Notes under the pieces: generated by a model
Told to the model about the DNA's origin: nothing
Seen by the model: only the letters and a program-made list of their open reading frames with translations
Database searches by the model: none
In this document: piece by piece, positions 45,364-54,378 of the stretch
Numbering within the stretch: the first letter of the stretch is position 1
Layout: each line of letters begins with the position of its first letter
Position numbers and translations under genes: made by a program
Origin: JBKEBQ01 sp047973225
GTDB taxonomy: Bacteria; Bacillota_I; Bacilli_A; Erysipelotrichales; Erysipelotrichaceae
NCBI GenBank assembly: GCA_047973225.1
Contig: JBKEBQ010000030.1
Span: 1 to 57,420 of the forward strand
Length of the DNA stretch: 57,420 bases
Direction: 5' to 3'

Positions 45364-46465
45364 TTATTCTACAATGGATTGTAAATACGCATATACAAAC
45401 TCATCCAATGCGCCATCCATTACATCTTGTACTTGGCTTGTTTCATAGCCACTGCGAACATCTTTCACTAATGAATATGGATGAAATACGTAAGAACGTA
45501 TTTGTGATCCCCATTCATTTGCCTTTTGTTCACCCTTTAAATCTGCCATTTTTTTCATTTGTTCTTCAATTTTCACTTGATATAACTTGCTTTTTAAAAC
45601 CAATAATGCTTGTTCTTTATTGTCATGTTGACTCCGTCCATTTTGACATTTTACACTAATCCCCGTTGGGATATGCGTAATACGAACCGCTGAATCTGTT
45701 TTATTAACGTGTTGTCCACCAGCTCCACTGCTACGCATCGTATCAATTTCTAAATCTTTTTCTTCCAATGCAATAGCAATCGAATCATCAAACTCAGGCA
45801 TGACCTCTACAGAAGCAAAAGAAGTATGGCGTCGCGCACCAGAATCAAAGGGTGAAATACGAACTAAACGATGAATTCCTTTTTCACATTTTAAGTGCCC
45901 ATAGGCCAGCGCGCCCTCTACTTTTATCGTAATTGATTTAATCCCCGCTTCATCACCTGCCAAATAATCCAGAACCGTTATTTTGAATTTTTTGCGAGCC
46001 GCATAGCGAGAATACATGCGATATAACATATCTGCCCAATCACACGCTTCTGTACCACCAGCACCTGGATGAATTTCCAAAATACAATTCGCTTGATCAT
46101 ATTCATGAGAAAGCAAAATCTGCATTTCAAATTTACCCATAGCGTCTAAAAAGTTTTGAACATCAATATCAAGAATTGTTTTTAATTCTTCATCATCTTC
46201 TTCTTTTACTAAATTATATTCTTCTGCTAAGTCTTGATGCGCTTTATTGACGGTTTTATAACCATCGACAACAGCCTTTAAACTTGTCAGTTTTTGTACC
46301 TGCTTTTGCGCTGTTACATGATCATTCCAAAAGTCATCTTCTAATTGTTGTTGTTGTAAATCATCAATTTGTTTTTGTTTTTCCGATAAGTCAAAGTGAA
46401 TCTCCAAGCTGGTTTAGCTTTTCTTGATAACGATCCAATTGACTCTTAATTTCATACAATTCCAT
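45364..46465 (-). CDS. prfB: Peptide chain release factor 2, with programmed +1 frameshift
   Basis: The release factor for UGA and UAA stops. Translation starts at 46465 and reads 24 codons to GGA GAT TCA CTT TGA. The TGA at 46393-46391 is bypassed by a +1 shift at CTTTGAC, continuing as DLSEKQKQ to the stop at 45364 (366 residues in all). SPF (RISPFDSG) reads the stop codon and GGQ (SSGAGGQHVNK) triggers peptide release. The shift lets RF2 regulate itself: when RF2 is scarce, frameshifting wins. A GGAG lies 5 nt before the slip codon, two more than in the E. coli site. Confidence 0.96.
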
Positions 46466-46467
46466 AG

Positions 46468-48801
46468 TTACGCCTCTTTTCTTTCAATCTTCACTTTAAT
46501 CGCAAAGAATACAATTTCCCGGGCAATATTGGCGCTCATATCATCAAACATTTGAAATCCTTCTTCCACATATTGTTGAAGGGGATTGGTTTGTGCATAA
46601 CTTCTTAAATGAATACCATCTCGAAGTTTACTCATCGTATCAATATGCTCGATCCAATTGCGATCAATTGTTCGTAAAACTACATTGCGTTCAAAACGTG
46701 CATATTGTTCCATAATGTCTTCAACTTTATCGTTGTATAGCGTCCATGCCAATGCAAAACATTTCTCTGCCGTCTCTTCACTTGTCAAACCTGCAAATTC
46801 ATTGGCATTAATTACATTGGGTTCAAATCCAACCACTTCCAAACTCTTTACCAGCGAATCTGCATCAATACTGCCACTTTCATCAACATTTTTATGAACA
46901 ACAGCTTCACTGACTCTAGAAAACATATCTTTTACCACATTATGTACATCTTCATTTTCTAAAATGAAGTTTCGCAAGTCATAAATAATTTCACGTTGTT
47001 GACGCAAAACATCATCATAATCCAATAACTGCTTACGGATATCAAAGTTTTGACCTTCAACACGTTTTTGTGCATTGCCAATTGCTTTAGAAACCATCTT
47101 TGATTCAATTGCTTGTCCTTGTAACGATGAAAAAGCACTAGACAATAGCCCCTCTTTTCCAAAGCGTACCATTAAGGTATCTTGTAAAGATACGTAGAAA
47201 CGTGAGAATCCAGGATCTCCTTGGCGACCTGAACGACCCCGTAACTGGTTATCGATACGTCTAGAATCATGACGCTCACTACCAAGCACCGCCAATCCAC
47301 CCAAAGTCCGAGTTTCATCACTCAATTTGATATCGGTTCCACGACCCGCCATATTGGTTGCAATGGTAACCGCACCAACCTGTCCCGCTTTCGCGATAAT
47401 ATCTGCCTCTCGTGTATGATTTTTCGCATTTAATACTTCATGTTTTATATACATCTTCTTTAATACTGAAGAAATGTGTTCTGAAACTTCTACCGAAATC
47501 GTTCCCACCAAAATCGGTTGTCCAATTTCATGTAATCTTTTCACTTCATCAGCCAATGCCTTAAACTTATATTCTGCATTTTCAAAAATAGCATCAGGAT
47601 GGTCAATACGTGCAATTGGTTTATTTGTTGGAATTTCAATAACACGCATATTATAAATGGATAAGAATTCCTCTTCTTCGGTTTTTGCCGTTCCTGTCAT
47701 CCCTGCCAATTTATCGTATAAACGAAAAAAGTTCTGATACGTAATCGTTGCCATTGTTGCCGTTTCTTCTTTGATTTTTACATTTTCTTTCGCCTCAATC
47801 GCTTGATGCAAACCATCCGAATATGCACGACCCTTCATTTTTCTTCCCGTAAATTGGTCGACAATGATAATTTCATCTTCTTCAACTACGTATTCTACAT
47901 CACGCATCATGATATAATTCGCACGCAATGCCATCGTAATGTGATGGACCAATTGCGAGTGTTCAACATTATACAAATTGGCTAATTTAAAACTTTTTTC
48001 AGCTCGATGTACACCATTTTCTCGTAAACTCACTTGGCGTGTTTTTTCATCAATTTCATACTCATCACTTTTCAAACTCTTTACAAAACGATCCGCTTGT
48101 TGGTAAAGATTGGCGGTTTTTTTAGCTCCCCCTGAAATAATCAATGGAGTTCTTGATTCATCAACCAAAATCGAGTCAACCTCATCAACAAAAGCTGTAT
48201 GCAAACCACGCATAACTCTATCTTTCATGTCGCTCACCATATTATCACGCAAATAGTCAAATCCTAATTCAGAGTTTGTTGTATACGTAATATCACACAG
48301 ATAAGCTTCTCTTTTTTGTGATGGTGTAAGTGCACGCGCATTTGTAGCCACGCGTAATCCTAAAAATTGGTAAATTTGTCCCATCCACTCAGCATCACGA
48401 CTCGCTAAGTACTCATTTACCGTTACTACATGAACCCCTTCACCACTCAAAGCATTCAAGTAAATTGCCATCGTTGAGGTTAAGGTCTTTCCTTCTCCCG
48501 TTTTCATTTCCGCAATATCGCCACCTTGCATTGTGGCAGCACCCATAATTTGTACAAGATATGGATATTCTCCGATAACCCGTTTTGCTGCTTCTCTAGC
48601 TGTCGCAAATGCTTCCACCATTAAGTCATCTAAGGTTTCCCCATTCTTGTAACGCTCACGATACTCCACCGTCTTGTTTTTCAGCTGCTCATCACTCAAT
48701 GCAGCCATCGTTGCTGCTTGTGCATCTACTTTATTGGCAATTGCTTCTAAGGTAGATAGGCGCTTATTATCGCTGTTAAATAGTTTATTTAAAATTCCCA
48801 T
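46468..48801 (-). CDS. secA: Preprotein translocase ATPase SecA
   Basis: A 777-residue motor that pushes secreted proteins through SecYEG. Motifs: GDIAEMKTGEGKT (Walker A), FVDEVDSILVDESRTPLIISG (Walker B), TGTAKTEEEEF, TNMAGRGTDIKL and the RGRSGRQGD helicase motif. The chain ends right after the wing and helical domains (FFAIKVKIERKEA) and lacks the C-terminal linker with the zinc-binding CxCxSG segment found in many SecA proteins. SecG, another part of the same machine, is at 16.2 kb. Confidence 0.96.
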   Translation of the reverse strand: MGILNKLFNSDNKRLSTLEAIANKVDAQAATMAALSDEQLKNKTVEYRERYKNGETLDDLMVEAFATAREAAKRVIGEYPYLVQIMGAATMQGGDIAEMKTGEGKTLTSTMAIYLNALSGEGVHVVTVNEYLASRDAEWMGQIYQFLGLRVATNARALTPSQKREAYLCDITYTTNSELGFDYLRDNMVSDMKDRVMRGLHTAFVDEVDSILVDESRTPLIISGGAKKTANLYQQADRFVKSLKSDEYEIDEKTRQVSLRENGVHRAEKSFKLANLYNVEHSQLVHHITMALRANYIMMRDVEYVVEEDEIIIVDQFTGRKMKGRAYSDGLHQAIEAKENVKIKEETATMATITYQNFFRLYDKLAGMTGTAKTEEEEFLSIYNMRVIEIPTNKPIARIDHPDAIFENAEYKFKALADEVKRLHEIGQPILVGTISVEVSEHISSVLKKMYIKHEVLNAKNHTREADIIAKAGQVGAVTIATNMAGRGTDIKLSDETRTLGGLAVLGSERHDSRRIDNQLRGRSGRQGDPGFSRFYVSLQDTLMVRFGKEGLLSSAFSSLQGQAIESKMVSKAIGNAQKRVEGQNFDIRKQLLDYDDVLRQQREIIYDLRNFILENEDVHNVVKDMFSRVSEAVVHKNVDESGSIDADSLVKSLEVVGFEPNVINANEFAGLTSEETAEKCFALAWTLYNDKVEDIMEQYARFERNVVLRTIDRNWIEHIDTMSKLRDGIHLRSYAQTNPLQQYVEEGFQMFDDMSANIAREIVFFAIKVKIERKEA

Positions 48802-48864
48802 GCTTTATCCTCCGCATCGTCTATACATACGTTTTTTATTATACCTTATTTGATGATGAAAAAC

Positions 48865-48893
48865 AAAAAAAGAGGAAGAATTTCTCCCTCTTT
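48865..48893 (-). terminator. Terminator of the cold-shock gene
   Basis: AAAGAGG (48869-48875) pairs with CCTCTTT (48887-48893), followed on the minus strand by a run of T. Confidence 0.75.
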
Positions 48894-48910
48894 CAATACC
48901 TGAATTACAA

Positions 48911-49108
48911 TTATACCAATTTAATATTTTGTGCTTGTAATCCACGATCTGTTTCAACTGCTTCAAATTCAACTTCTGCATCTGCTTCAATTGTTTTAAA
49001 GCCTTCCATTAACAACTGTGAATAATGAAAAAATACATCACTTCCATCTTCAATCGTGATGAAGCCAAAGCCCTTCTCAGGGTTAAACATCTTTACTTTA
49101 CCTTGCAT
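48911..49108 (-). CDS. Cold-shock-family RNA chaperone
   Basis: A 65-residue single cold-shock domain that melts RNA secondary structure. RNA-binding motifs KMFNPEKGFGFI (RNP1-like) and DVFFHYSQL (RNP2-like). The open frame extends two codons upstream to a TTG; the ATG at 49108 gives the canonical MQGKVK start. The ribosome site is only a weak AGG 11 nt upstream, and the 5' region is long and AT-rich. Single-gene unit. Confidence 0.92.
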   Translation of the reverse strand: MQGKVKMFNPEKGFGFITIEDGSDVFFHYSQLLMEGFKTIEADAEVEFEAVETDRGLQAQNIKLV

Positions 49109-49284
49109 ATACAAATAAACCTAAACCTTTCTGTGCATATCACCTGTTTTCATTATACTAATTTTTTACTAAAAGACAACATTTTTTGAAAGTGTTTACA
49201 CTTCATCTCTTATTTTTTTCGTTTTCGAACATTTGCATTTATGTCCTAGACGTATTATAGTACTACTATAAAAGGAGAATGCTT

Positions 49285-50130
49285 ATGCTTGTTACCTCAA
49301 CCACCCCCCCTTTTCTAAGTGAATATTTTGAAGGTGGACTTGCGGGATCCCTTATTTTTATGGGAATCCTCTTGCTCATATTTTATATTATATATGTTTT
49401 AATCCAACGTCTTATCCAACGTAAAAAAATTGGCTCAGCCAAAAGTCTTTTAAATATCATCCGTGCTATTTTCTTTATTATTTTGTTCTTATGTGCTTTA
49501 TCTAGAATCACTATTTTCAAAGGTGCAACATCGACTATTTTCGCAAGTTCTGGAATCATTGCCATTGTTGCCGGTTTGGCTGCGCAAGATACGCTTGGTA
49601 ATTTACTAAGCGGAATTATGATTATTAGCTTTAAACCATTTGTAGTTGGTGATTTGATTAAAGTCAATGGCGAACAGTTAATTGGTTTTGTTGAAGAAAT
49701 TACGCTGCGTCACACCATTATACAAACATATGAAAACAATCGCATTATCGTTCCAAATAACGAAATGAATAAAGCAACGATTGAGAATGCAAACTTGGTG
49801 GATTCTGTCAAAGGGAATTATTTCTCAATCCCTGTCAGTTATCGTAGTGATTTAGATAAAGCTGTCGAAATTATTAAAAACGAAGTCAAAAAACACCCCC
49901 ATTTTTTAGATGCGCGAAGCAAACAAGAAATAGCAGAAGGCGAAGACGCTGTTATTGTAAACTGTATTGCCTATGGTGAAAACAGCATAATGTTACGCTG
50001 TGTAATTCACTCTACCGACAGCCTTCAAGGCTTTCAAATGCTCAGCGATCTACGTTTTTCTATAAAAAAACACTTTGATCGTGATGGTATTGAAATGCCT
50101 TATAATCATTTATTTGATCCGCCAAAATAA
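49285..50130 (+). CDS. Small-conductance mechanosensitive channel (MscS family)
   Basis: A 281-residue membrane channel opened by membrane stretch, protecting against osmotic shock. Three N-terminal helices; the pore helix has the MscS pattern SGIIAIVAGLAAQDTLGNLLSGIMIISFKPF, followed by the beta domain (VGDLIKVNGEQLIGFVEEITLRHTIIQT) and the cytoplasmic cage. Two ATGs compete: the first (49279) is only 1-2 nt after GGAGA, so the second at 49285 is chosen. Its 3' end overlaps comFC on the other strand by 25 bp. Confidence 0.92.
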   Translation: MLVTSTTPPFLSEYFEGGLAGSLIFMGILLLIFYIIYVLIQRLIQRKKIGSAKSLLNIIRAIFFIILFLCALSRITIFKGATSTIFASSGIIAIVAGLAAQDTLGNLLSGIMIISFKPFVVGDLIKVNGEQLIGFVEEITLRHTIIQTYENNRIIVPNNEMNKATIENANLVDSVKGNYFSIPVSYRSDLDKAVEIIKNEVKKHPHFLDARSKQEIAEGEDAVIVNCIAYGENSIMLRCVIHSTDSLQGFQMLSDLRFSIKKHFDRDGIEMPYNHLFDPPK

Positions 50131-50762
50131 AATTTTCGCTTTTTCTTAAACACCAATAAAGAAGGATGTATCGCAAGCACGAGCGCTTTGACAATGTATC
50201 CCTCTTTTTTTAATTGTCGATACATTGCCAATAGTGTATTCCCACTCGTACAAACATCATCTACCAATAAAACATATTCCGATTTTATGGGTACGCCTGT
50301 ATATGCAATAGCGTGCTGAATTTTTTCGCGCTTATGATAAGGCTGCAGAGATTGCTTGCGATTATTTATTTTAACAAACACCTCTTGTTTTGGCAATGCA
50401 ACTTCTTGAAATATTTCTTTTAACGTAGCAAATCCTCGCTCTTTTTGCTTTTCCACACTAGAAGGTGCAAAAACGATCCTATACTTGCGATACTTTCGTT
50501 TGATGTATGTCTTTTTCAATTCCAAAAATATCGTTGCCAAGGCAATATCATGTCCTTCTTTATATGTATACAAAAGGTTTTCGATATCTTCGTTATATTC
50601 ATACAATCCTTCAATTTCCAATTGTTGTAATTGTATCGTATATCCTTCTTTAAAAAGAGCACGACACCTTCCACAAAGCACGTCTTCGGCTTGGAAATAT
50701 GTAAAGATATCAATGTCATCTAAGATATGTGAAAAACAAACTAAACATCTACTAGATGACAT
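50106..50762 (-). CDS. comFC: ComFC-like phosphoribosyltransferase-fold competence protein
   Basis: A 218-residue protein needed for DNA uptake in competent Firmicutes. N-terminal zinc finger (CLVCFSHI ... CGRCRALF) and C-terminal phosphoribosyltransferase fold with VLLVDDVCTSGNTL. It overlaps the end of comFA by 11 bp, confirming the comF operon. Its tail overlaps mscS on the opposite strand. Confidence 0.9.
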   Translation of the reverse strand: MSSSRCLVCFSHILDDIDIFTYFQAEDVLCGRCRALFKEGYTIQLQQLEIEGLYEYNEDIENLLYTYKEGHDIALATIFLELKKTYIKRKYRKYRIVFAPSSVEKQKERGFATLKEIFQEVALPKQEVFVKINNRKQSLQPYHKREKIQHAIAYTGVPIKSEYVLLVDDVCTSGNTLLAMYRQLKKEGYIVKALVLAIHPSLLVFKKKRKFYFGGSNK

Positions 50763-51891
50763 CTTTATTCATCTCCTTAATGATATGAAGTGATTCACGC
50801 ATTGCCTTGCTACGTGTATTTCCTATATAATAAGCACATCCAAATGGGTTTGTTTTTTTCCTCCCTACACGACCCACCATCTGCATAAGACTAGCGGATT
50901 GAAATACTTTATGCTCACTATGTAGAATAATAACATTTACTTGATGGATGGTAATTCCACGTTCTAAAACCGTAGTGCAAATCAAAAGTGAAAATGCTTG
51001 TTTGCGAAACGCAGTCATGATGGCTTCTTTTTGTTTGCTTTTAGAGGTCATAACTTTGGGTCTTAAAAACCACAATATGCTTGCATATCGTTTTGCATCT
51101 TTGATAGTTGGTACAAACAAAAGCGTTTGGACTTTATGTTTTATATACAAATACACGGCAACAAATATTTGAACCCATCGGGGAACAATGATCATTCGTG
51201 GTTCAATAAGTGGAAATCCATGTGGTCTTACAAACAATTCAACTTTTTTTACCTCTCCTTTTTGTACCCTTTTAAGCAAAGCATCATCCGGAGTTGCACT
51301 CAGATATAGAAATGCTCCTGTACAAGAAAGCTTTGCGATATTTTCCAACATCACATTTCCAGCATATGGGAAAGCATCAATTTCATCCATAATCAATAAA
51401 TCAAAGGTTTTGTAGTAACGATATAATTGATGCATCGTACAAACAATAACATCCCCATCAACCTGTGTTGTATATCCCTCACAAACAGCGACAATATGTA
51501 AGTTTTTAAAAGCATCTTGTAAGCGATCCTTAATTTCTAAAACCACCTGTCTTCGGGCAATCGCAAAACCAACTTTTTTTCCTTCATTGACATAACGCAT
51601 AATGCTATCCATGACAATTTCCGTTTTCCCTGCTCCACATGCCGCAAATACGAGCACTTCTTGTTCTCCATATACACTCGCTCTAAGCTCACGTACACAG
51701 CGTTTTTGATGTCTGGTAAGCGTGTAGTCAAGATCCACCTTACAAAGCTTATGTGGTTTTTTATAGACTACTTGTTTCGGCAAACTTCCCACATTCACCC
51801 TACCAAAATGAATGCATTTGCGACAATAATATGTGTCCTTATCTTTATAGAAATATCGTTTGTCCTCATTCCCACAGCGCAAACACTTCAT
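50752..51891 (-). CDS. comFA: ComFA DNA-uptake helicase
   Basis: A 379-residue DEAD-box-like helicase driving transport of transforming DNA. N-terminal zinc finger (CLRCGNEDKRYFYKDKDTYYCRKC), Walker A AACGAGKTE, LIMDEIDAFPY, SATPDDALL and the helicase motif QMVGRVGRK. The start at 51891 is placed by AAGGGTGA; the frame is open 13 codons upstream without a ribosome site. Together with comFC it implies that the organism or its ancestor could take up DNA; other com genes are outside the window. Confidence 0.91.
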   Translation of the reverse strand: MKCLRCGNEDKRYFYKDKDTYYCRKCIHFGRVNVGSLPKQVVYKKPHKLCKVDLDYTLTRHQKRCVRELRASVYGEQEVLVFAACGAGKTEIVMDSIMRYVNEGKKVGFAIARRQVVLEIKDRLQDAFKNLHIVAVCEGYTTQVDGDVIVCTMHQLYRYYKTFDLLIMDEIDAFPYAGNVMLENIAKLSCTGAFLYLSATPDDALLKRVQKGEVKKVELFVRPHGFPLIEPRMIIVPRWVQIFVAVYLYIKHKVQTLLFVPTIKDAKRYASILWFLRPKVMTSKSKQKEAIMTAFRKQAFSLLICTTVLERGITIHQVNVIILHSEHKVFQSASLMQMVGRVGRKKTNPFGCAYYIGNTRSKAMRESLHIIKEMNKDVI

Positions 51892-51999
51892 AAATATCAC
51901 CCTTTTATACATTACAAAAAAAGGATACATATCCTGATCAAAAATATGTCATTTGTTGGTTTTATCTACTTTATATGATATGTATACAAAGTATGAAAA

Positions 52000-52038
52000 C
52001 AAAAAAACAAACGGTATCACTCATTAGATACGGTTTGT
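52000..52038 (-). terminator. Terminator of the nadK-lipoprotein operon
   Basis: ACAAACGGTATC (52007-52018) pairs with GATACGGTTTGT (52027-52038) with one mismatch; the minus strand continues with a T-run. Confidence 0.8.
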
Positions 52039-52094
52039 CTTATCTTAAATCAAAGATTCAAATGCTTTATGAAAAGCAAAATAATACATTTTCT

Positions 52095-52541
52095 TTACTT
52101 TTCTTCACATGTAATTCCTTTCGTGTTTTTTAATGCCTTTAAAGTTTCATCATAGCCAAAGCGGTCATAATCACCTTTCGGTGCCAATCCTGCATCTTGC
52201 AGTTTTTGATAATTAACAGTATCAAGATCAATGGTAACTTTCACAGTAAAATTGGTTTTTGTTGATGTGTTTTCAACAACAACACCTGCCTCATCCACCA
52301 AATCACCGAATAACGCACGCGCAAATTCATCTTCATTAATATCATTTTGATCCGCATTCATTGGTGTATTCCATTCATAAATAAATTCATGCACATTACT
52401 ACCATCTGCTTTGAATGTTTGCGAAATAAGACTACCATCACTGGCTTCCATTTTACATACAGCTTCTCTTGACACAAACAAACCACAAGCACTTAAAAGA
52501 AAACTTGTTATCAATAAGACTCCTACCATTATTTTTCTCAT
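52095..52541 (-). CDS. YehR/DUF1307-like lipoprotein
   Basis: A 148-residue secreted lipoprotein: signal MRKIMVGVLLITSFLLSACG with Cys19, then a single soluble domain (AVCKMEASDGSLISQTFKADGSNVHEFIYEW...) resembling DUF1307 proteins of unknown function. Two further cysteines near the ends (Cys29 and Cys145) could form a disulphide. It lies 10 bp downstream of nadK. Confidence 0.75.
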   Translation of the reverse strand: MRKIMVGVLLITSFLLSACGLFVSREAVCKMEASDGSLISQTFKADGSNVHEFIYEWNTPMNADQNDINEDEFARALFGDLVDEAGVVVENTSTKTNFTVKVTIDLDTVNYQKLQDAGLAPKGDYDRFGYDETLKALKNTKGITCEEK

Positions 52542-52551
52542 GAGTATCTCC

Positions 52552-53325
52552 TTAATATAAATTTCGAACCCGTTTTAAATAACTATACTTTTTATAGCGA
52601 ATAAAATGAACCTTTTTACTACTCAATTTGCAATCTATCGTTTGCACATCCTTCAAATCTGTTTGCAAATAATCATAACCCAATTTTGCATGTTCAAAAT
52701 CATCAGCAACAAAACGAACACTACGTGTATCCTTGAGGATATAAGGAGCACCCAAAGAGCGATGTCGCGCATCATGGATACCTGCAATCTCACTCAATTG
52801 TAAAACCGATAATCCACTATCTACAACTGCACCACGCAAAGAACGATTATAAGCAGTCGAACCCGCTTGCGTACTCAAACACATACCATTGCCCTTAAAA
52901 CTCTCAAAGAATTCATCATCTATATAAACATCCATCATTTGTGTATTCACAATATTCTCAATTCTAAGTTCATTGAGTGCATATACAACTTGATGATTTA
53001 ATTTTGCTTCTAATAAAGAAGAAGTGAATATTTCATAAACTTCATTCCGTATCACATCATGAATCAATTGTTCTATTTCTGTTTCACGATAATCCGTAAA
53101 AAAACCCAATGTTCCCGTATGAATAGCGACAAAGTGAACACGATCCAAAGCTTGCAAATATTCATGAACCGCATACAATAACGTTCCATCTCCACCGACC
53201 GTAATCACCAACTCGGGATCGATTTTATCATAGACAAATCCCGCTTTTTCTAAAGCACATTTTATGGTAGATTCGGTTTTTATCGAATGGTCATCTTTTT
53301 TAGCAACAATTGAAAACCGTTTCAT
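52552..53325 (-). CDS. nadK: NAD kinase
   Basis: A 257-residue enzyme making NADP from NAD. Catalytic GGDGTLL, ALNELRIEN, and the nucleotide-binding STQAGSTAYNRSLRGAVVDSG. The start at 53325 is set by GGAGG; the open frame runs 14 codons further up without support. First gene of a two-gene unit with the lipoprotein. Confidence 0.94.
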   Translation of the reverse strand: MKRFSIVAKKDDHSIKTESTIKCALEKAGFVYDKIDPELVITVGGDGTLLYAVHEYLQALDRVHFVAIHTGTLGFFTDYRETEIEQLIHDVIRNEVYEIFTSSLLEAKLNHQVVYALNELRIENIVNTQMMDVYIDDEFFESFKGNGMCLSTQAGSTAYNRSLRGAVVDSGLSVLQLSEIAGIHDARHRSLGAPYILKDTRSVRFVADDFEHAKLGYDYLQTDLKDVQTIDCKLSSKKVHFIRYKKYSYLKRVRNLY

Positions 53326-53459
53326 ATACATCCTCCATAACTTCTTCATTGTATCACATTTTATCAAAATTTATAACAAGAGCGTATTGATATTCGCTCT
53401 TTTCATCATAAAAAAATATGTTTTTTTAGCTTAGGCTATACTTCTTTTTTTAATTACGC

Positions 53460-53465
53460 TATGAT
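53460..53465 (+). promoter_or_regulatory. Candidate -10 box of a leaderless CYTH mRNA
   Basis: TATGAT lies six bases before the CYTH start codon and there is no ribosome site. A transcript starting at the usual distance would begin at or next to the A of the ATG. Confidence 0.4.
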
Positions 53466-53471
53466 ATTAAC

Positions 53472-54038
53472 ATGAAAGCACACATTGAGAAAGAATATAA
53501 ACTTTTACTAACAAAGCAACAATTTGAAAAGCTCTATGCACTACATCATATGCCTGTGTATAAAACACAAATCAATACCTATTTTGACACTTTAGAAAAT
53601 ACATTGCTCCAGCAAAAATCCGCGATGCGGATTCGCCAAACAGACAATAATTTTTTGTTTACTTTAAAACGGTGGAAAGGAAACGACTTATTGGAATATG
53701 AATGCCCAGTATCAAGCAATTCCATAGATGTTTTACAACAAGCAAAAATTCAAACTATATTGAAACGATTTGGCATTTTCGGACCTTTTAAGATTCTTAC
53801 CTCACTTACTACACAAAGAGCAACGATCAAAACTGATGTGTATGAACTCTGCTTTGATATTAATTTTTATAACCATAAAACAGATTATGAAATTGAATAT
53901 GAATATAAGAAAGAACACGATGGACTCTCAACATTTAACGCCATTCTTTCACCCATTAATGTTCGTTATACATCCAATGCAATGTCCAAAATCATGCGTG
54001 CATTGACAAGCAAAAAAACAGCGTTAAATGCGCAATAA
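53472..54038 (+). CDS. CYTH-domain protein
   Basis: A 188-residue CYTH/triphosphate-tunnel protein (YjbK type). The signature ExExK appears as EKEYK (residues 6-10), followed by TYFDT, MRIRQTDNNFLFTLKRW, LEYECPV and YEIEYEYK, the acidic and basic strands that line the tunnel. Members hydrolyse inorganic triphosphate or make other triphosphate products; the substrate here is unknown. It faces nadK across 146 bp. Confidence 0.85.
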   Translation: MKAHIEKEYKLLLTKQQFEKLYALHHMPVYKTQINTYFDTLENTLLQQKSAMRIRQTDNNFLFTLKRWKGNDLLEYECPVSSNSIDVLQQAKIQTILKRFGIFGPFKILTSLTTQRATIKTDVYELCFDINFYNHKTDYEIEYEYKKEHDGLSTFNAILSPINVRYTSNAMSKIMRALTSKKTALNAQ

Positions 54039-54378
54039 CAAAACCTAAAATCGTAACAGAGTATCAGCGCGTAACTACAGAGAATAACTCGATAGTCACT
54101 TTTTTGATACCTTTGTTGTGAACTATTCTTTACCGCAATGATGATTATAAATTGTTTCCATTATGTACATCAGTGCTATGAGCACAAGTTTATGCCCACC
54201 ATCCCATTCAAAAAAAACGGAATCTTTCAATCCCGAATTTTTGCATTTTTCTGCTTAAGCGCAATATTTGACTTAAAACCTTACCCATACGCACACCCTT
54301 CATACTATGCATATTTTATAATTATAATTTTTTCAACACATTTGTTTTTAATAATAACACCAAAAGAAAAGTTGAAAA
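54039..54378. other. Gap between CYTH and the ABC exporter
   Basis: No ribosome site with a protein-like frame on either strand. The open frame at 54138-54407 (plus) is hydrophobic and biased, and overlaps the end of the ABC gene. A short inverted segment near 54195-54240 could terminate CYTH but is not convincing. Confidence 0.45.
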
